From contig DAINCF010000119.1 in NCBI GenBank assembly GCA_036732565.1, forward strand, positions 1 to 15,773: a DNA stretch of 15,773 bases. The letters are read 5' to 3'. The position numbers and the translations under genes are program-made. Under the pieces are notes generated by a model, which was not told the origin of the DNA, searched no databases, and worked only from the letters and a program-made list of their open reading frames with translations. Source of the DNA: JAIVJN01 sp036732565 (GTDB taxonomy: Bacteria > Acidobacteriota > Vicinamibacteria > Vicinamibacterales > UBA2999). Of this stretch, positions 12,477 through 15,773 are shown piece after piece (positions within the stretch are counted from its first letter, which is position 1; each line of letters begins with the position of its first letter).

Positions 12477-14570
12477 ATGACCGCGGGGTCCCGAAACGCC
12501 GTCGTGGGGAGAGCGTTTGTCTGCGCCATGGTGATAGGCGTGCGGGGCGCGGCCGCTCAGGGCCAGGGTGCCACGCCGGTCGACTTGACAAAGTTGAGCC
12601 TCGACGAACTACTCCACGTCCAAGTCACGACGGCATCCAAAAGACCTGAATCCGTGTTCGACGCGCCCGCGATCATGGTGGTCCTTACCGAGAGCGACCT
12701 TCAGTCGTACGGCGGCCGTTCGATGGTGGAGGTCATCGACCGCACCACGAGCGTCTTCTTCCTGGGCACGCAGGAAAACCTCCAAGGCACGCTGGCGATG
12801 CGAGGCGATGCCACGCTGGGCTCCAACAATCACATCCTCGTCCTGATCAATGGACGTCCGATCCAGGAGAGCACGCACGGCGGGATGATTCACCCGTTCT
12901 TGCGCGCGTTCCCATTGGCGTCCGTCAAACAGATCGAGATCATCCGCGGCCCCGGCTCCGTGCTCTATGGCACCAACGCCTATGTCGGCGTGATCAACGT
13001 GATCACCAAAGACTGGGACTCCGACGGGACCGCGGGCGCCTCCTACGGGTCGTTTGATACCAAGGCCGCCTGGGCGGCAGGGGGGAAGAAGTTCGGGAAC
13101 CTGCAGGTCTCTACCGGGATCCATTTCTCGCATGATGACGGCTGGGACTTCAGCGCTACAGATAGCCTCGACGGCGACAAGCCTGCGATCACACGAACCG
13201 TCCCATGGTTCGATCGCAAGGTCGGGGTCACGCTCAACGCCAGGTACAAGGGCATCACCTTCGATGTGTCCTACGCGAAAGCCGAGACCCCGCATCTGAC
13301 CAACTCGTCCGCGACCACGAGTTGGACGAGACACGGCGTGTCGGACGCCGCTCAGTCCATGGTCGATCTCGGCTACCAACACAGATTCTCGACGCGGTGG
13401 GCCAGTTCGCTCCATGGCACCTTCAACCATTTTCTCGAGCACGCCGACTTTGGCGAGATCGGTGAGCGAGACATCCTTTCGAACAACTACTTGGTGGAAT
13501 GGGCGAACGAGCTGTCGGTCACGAGTACGCTCAACGTTGTGTTCGGCGCCAATGTCTCCAAACGCACCGGGAAGTTTTACGAAGCGGCCTACGATTGGTA
13601 CGCTGTCCCGCGCTACGACCGCAACAACTTCACGGCGTTTGGGCAAGCCGACTATCGGCCGCTCCCGCGCCTCAAGCTCATTGCCGGCGCCCAGGTGATC
13701 AAGATTCCGGGCTTCGACACTCATGTCAACGGCGGGCAGAGTGGCGACGTGAGCAGGATCCAAGGAATCGATCCTCACGTTGTCAGCAGGCTGGGCGCCA
13801 TCGTCACGATTGCCGACGGCTTTGGTGCCAAACTGCTCTACTCCGAGGCCTTTCGACAGCCGTCGGTGGTAGAGACCGACCTGGTTCGGTACGACGAAGG
13901 CGAGTATTCACAAGAAGGAAACCCGGATCTGCGGCCCGAAGAGGTTTCCACGACCGACCTGCAGGTGTACTACGGCAATAGCCTGGTGAACGCTGCGGTC
14001 ACCGTGTTCGACAGCCGACAGTCGAATGTCATCGGCGAGGTCCCGTCTCTCGACCTGATCCAGAACTTCGATCGCTTCCAGACGCGCGGAATCGAAGTCG
14101 AGGCGCGAGTGCAACCGATCGAGAACGTGGAGCTGACGTCCGCGATGACGTATCAGAGATTGAACAACAAAACCGATCGGGTCTTCGACGACGTCGCGAT
14201 CCCAGTGCCGCGGTTCATGGCAAAGGTCGGGATCTCCTATCGGACGGAGTCCGGCTTGACCGTCGGGCTGCACGATTCCTACTTCGGAACGCCGAGAGAG
14301 AGCAGCCACTTCGACGATGAAGATCCCGTTGACACCACCAAGTACGTCAATCCGACCGCCAACGCGTTTCACAACGTGACGCTGAACCTCTCGTACCGGC
14401 TGAGCAAGCTTTCATTCTTGCGACCTGGCAGCGACCTGACTCCGTTCATGTACGTGAATAACCTGCTCGACGAAGACATCCACTACGCCGAGTACACATC
14501 TGTGAACGTCAACAGCATTCCAGGCCGGCCCGGCCGCGCCGTGTACTTTGGCATCAATGTCGGATTTTGA
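12477..14570 (+). CDS. TonB-dependent outer-membrane receptor
   Basis: A 697-aa receptor that would import a ligand across the outer membrane with energy from TonB-ExbBD. It has a signal peptide (residues 1 to about 29, ending GAAAQ|G), a possible TonB-box region before LSLDELLHVQVTTASKR, and a plug domain (about 50-175) containing APAIMVVLTESDLQSYGG, MRGDATLGSNNHILVLINGRP and QIEIIRGPGSVLYGTNAYVGVINVIT in shortened form. A beta-barrel follows, with EAFRQPSVVETD, GNPDLRPEEVSTTDLQVYY and a C-terminal strand ending YFGINVGF with the final Phe. There is no carboxypeptidase-like extension of the SusC type. The ligand is unknown; the TTASK-type plug is common in receptors for siderophores, vitamin B12 and in YfiR-linked systems. 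ATG 12477 is the first start that keeps the signal. Confidence 0.92.
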   Translation: MTAGSRNAVVGRAFVCAMVIGVRGAAAQGQGATPVDLTKLSLDELLHVQVTTASKRPESVFDAPAIMVVLTESDLQSYGGRSMVEVIDRTTSVFFLGTQENLQGTLAMRGDATLGSNNHILVLINGRPIQESTHGGMIHPFLRAFPLASVKQIEIIRGPGSVLYGTNAYVGVINVITKDWDSDGTAGASYGSFDTKAAWAAGGKKFGNLQVSTGIHFSHDDGWDFSATDSLDGDKPAITRTVPWFDRKVGVTLNARYKGITFDVSYAKAETPHLTNSSATTSWTRHGVSDAAQSMVDLGYQHRFSTRWASSLHGTFNHFLEHADFGEIGERDILSNNYLVEWANELSVTSTLNVVFGANVSKRTGKFYEAAYDWYAVPRYDRNNFTAFGQADYRPLPRLKLIAGAQVIKIPGFDTHVNGGQSGDVSRIQGIDPHVVSRLGAIVTIADGFGAKLLYSEAFRQPSVVETDLVRYDEGEYSQEGNPDLRPEEVSTTDLQVYYGNSLVNAAVTVFDSRQSNVIGEVPSLDLIQNFDRFQTRGIEVEARVQPIENVELTSAMTYQRLNNKTDRVFDDVAIPVPRFMAKVGISYRTESGLTVGLHDSYFGTPRESSHFDDEDPVDTTKYVNPTANAFHNVTLNLSYRLSKLSFLRPGSDLTPFMYVNNLLDEDIHYAEYTSVNVNSIPGRPGRAVYFGINVGF

Positions 14571-14898
14571 GGGGTGTGAACCGACGCTCTCATAGCCGTC
14601 GGACCCCGAGTCGGTGCAATCCTCGAAGAACTCCCCACGGCAAGTTTGCTCGGCCTGGGTCCACCGTCGTTCTTCCGAGATTTCTAAGCGCACGTTGGCG
14701 AAAGTGTACATAGCGCAGGCCTTCAGGCCTGCCAGCTGTGAGGGCCGGCCAACCGACGTGTTTGGCAGGCCTGAAGGCCTGCGCTACGGACGTTATCTCG
14801 CCTTCGTCTCGGCGCGAGCGTTCCGTGCCTTCACGCGCCGTGAGCCCTTCCAGGTGGTCCTTCCGCTTGTTGGATCAAGGGACACCGGAGGGAGATAC
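14571..14898. other. Intergenic spacer of 328 bp with one strong inverted repeat
   Basis: No gene is supported here on either strand. The first 140 bp holds weak overlapping ACCGAC/GTCGGT inverted motifs just after the receptor stop. A 24-bp inverted repeat pair occupies 14711-14786. The last 100 bp leads to the SD of the next gene. No clear promoter hexamers were found. Confidence 0.6.
14711..14786. repeat. 24-bp perfect inverted repeat with nested palindromes
   Basis: The arm at 14711-14734 (TAGCGCAGGCCTTCAGG onward) is the exact reverse complement of 14763-14786. The 28-nt spacer includes GGCCGGCC. Each arm is itself nearly palindromic (AGGCCT-TC-AGGCCT), so both cruciform and single-arm hairpins are possible. 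It is likely a dispersed REP/BIME-like element; another copy is not present in the window. Confidence 0.9.
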
Positions 14899-15773
14899 AT
14901 GTCTGAGATTCGTCTTTCGCGTTGGGCGGTCGCTTGGCTGATGGTCGCGTGTGTGCCGCTGGTGGCCGGAGCGCAGCCCGGGCTGCCGGGGGCGCCCTCC
15001 AACTTCCAGGCGACCGTGAGCGGCAACACCCTCACGCTCACGTGGGGACCGCCCACGACCGGCGCCGCCCCGACCAACTACCAAATCGTCGCGCGGACGA
15101 CGACCGGCGCACCGATCACGACGCAGAACGCGTGGCCGATGCCGAGCTTCACTGCCGCGGTCCCCAATGGCACCTACGTGCTCAGCGTCAGAGCCCAGAA
15201 CGCTATCGGCTTCGGGCCCGAGACGACGCCGCGGACGGTGACGGTTCCCGCCGGACCGCCAAGCGGACCGGGCGCTCCTGGTCCTGTGACCGGTCTCCAG
15301 GCCACCGCCTCCGGCAACACGCTCACGGTCTCCTGGGGAGCGCCCTCGTCTGGCGCGGCCCCAACGAACTACGTGCTGATCGCCCGCACCCAGGCCGGCG
15401 CGGTGCTGGCAACGCAGAACGTGTGGCCCACGCCTTCGTTCGTGGCGAATGTGCCCAACGGGGTCTACTTGCTGAGCGTGCAGGCCAGCAACGCAAGCGG
15501 CCCCGGTCCCGAGACGAGCCCCGTCACGGTCACGGTGCCGTCCACCTCGCCGCCCGGGCCGGGTGCACCGGGCGTTCCGACGAACTTCCAGGCGAGTGTC
15601 AGCGGCAACACGCTCAGCCTGTCGTGGGGGCCGCCCACGAGCGGCGCGCCGGTCACCGCCTACAACGTGATTGCGCGCACGACCACCGGCGCGTCGATCG
15701 CCAGCCAGAGCGTCGGCAACACGACCAGCTTCATCGGTGCCGTGCCCAACGGCGTCTACGTGCTCTCCGTACA
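14899..15773 (+). CDS. Exported protein of tandem fibronectin type III-like repeats (partial)
   Basis: The frame is open from ATG 14899 to the window edge (291 codons, 3' end missing). GGAGGGAGA lies just upstream. Residues 1-25 form a signal peptide (RLSRWAVAWLMVACVPLVAGA|Q in outline). Three repeats follow with a period of 97 residues: SGNTLTLTWGPP starts at 41, SGNTLTVSWGAP at 138 and SGNTLSLSWGPP at 235. Each continues with YxxxARTxxG, a TQN or SQS turn, VPNGxYxLSV and GPET, ending in a Pro/Gly-rich linker. This is the beta-sandwich pattern of FN3 domains. Such exported arrays usually present or space a binding or catalytic domain; the C-terminus that would tell is beyond the window. DNA identity between repeats is high, suggesting recent duplication. 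Confidence 0.85.
   Translation, partial: MSEIRLSRWAVAWLMVACVPLVAGAQPGLPGAPSNFQATVSGNTLTLTWGPPTTGAAPTNYQIVARTTTGAPITTQNAWPMPSFTAAVPNGTYVLSVRAQNAIGFGPETTPRTVTVPAGPPSGPGAPGPVTGLQATASGNTLTVSWGAPSSGAAPTNYVLIARTQAGAVLATQNVWPTPSFVANVPNGVYLLSVQASNASGPGPETSPVTVTVPSTSPPGPGAPGVPTNFQASVSGNTLSLSWGPPTSGAPVTAYNVIARTTTGASIASQSVGNTTSFIGAVPNGVYVLSV

Noticed and set aside
12609..13778. 389-codon antisense frame within the receptor gene
   Set aside because: It lies wholly inside a clear TonB-dependent receptor and shows no domain of its own.
11554..14898. Right-hand attachment site copy of the tRNA-Arg 3' end
   Set aside because: No repeat of the T-arm and acceptor sequence was found by eye in the remaining window, so island limits cannot be set here.

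Overview
The window reads as ordinary chromosome from a high-GC, diderm bacterium. It encodes two outer-membrane beta-barrels, a TonB-dependent receptor, periplasmic-type proteins, and the futalosine route to menaquinone (mqnE). A structured leader lies before nadA, and intergenic DNA carries GC-rich perfect palindromes. Together these fit an Acidobacteriota member, perhaps Vicinamibacteria-like. That placement is inference from gene content and style, not from a marker gene.

Layout. 1-1192: tail of an unknown gene, then mqnE. 1193-1569: a repeat-rich spacer, a good sigma70-type promoter, and about 160 nt of stem-loop-rich leader. 1570-3324: nadA and a manganese-type superoxide dismutase, 9 nt apart, followed by a 28-bp palindrome that contains the sod stop codon. 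3455-4921: an alginate-export-like outer-membrane barrel, convergent with a minus-strand group of a moaB/mogA-type gene, moeA and a ferritin-like gene (7176 down to 4929). A second identical 28-bp palindrome lies between moaB and moeA. 7281-10020: an exported GH3 (NagZ-like) glycosidase and a beta-hydroxyacid dehydrogenase. 10124-10825: a HAD phosphatase on the minus strand. 11017-11340: a small, very basic orphan protein. 11477-11553: tRNA-Arg(ACG), its 3' end abutted by the C-terminal scrap of a tyrosine recombinase. 11729-14570: a divergent YfiR-like / TonB-dependent receptor pair. 14571-14898: a spacer with a 24-bp inverted repeat. 14899-end: an exported protein of tandem fibronectin-type-III-like repeats, running off the window.

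How genes work together. The best-supported units are nadA-sod (NAD precursor synthesis and superoxide removal, both involving redox metal chemistry) and moaB-moeA (molybdenum insertion into molybdopterin), with the ferritin-like gene possibly co-transcribed downstream. The tRNA-Arg, recombinase relic and yfiR/receptor pair look like the surviving edge of an integrated element. The strongest leads are the nadA leader, a candidate NAD+ riboswitch of the nadA-motif class known in Acidobacteria, and the recombinase relic that ends where yfiR ends. No CRISPR array, complete mobile element or clear new defence system was seen.
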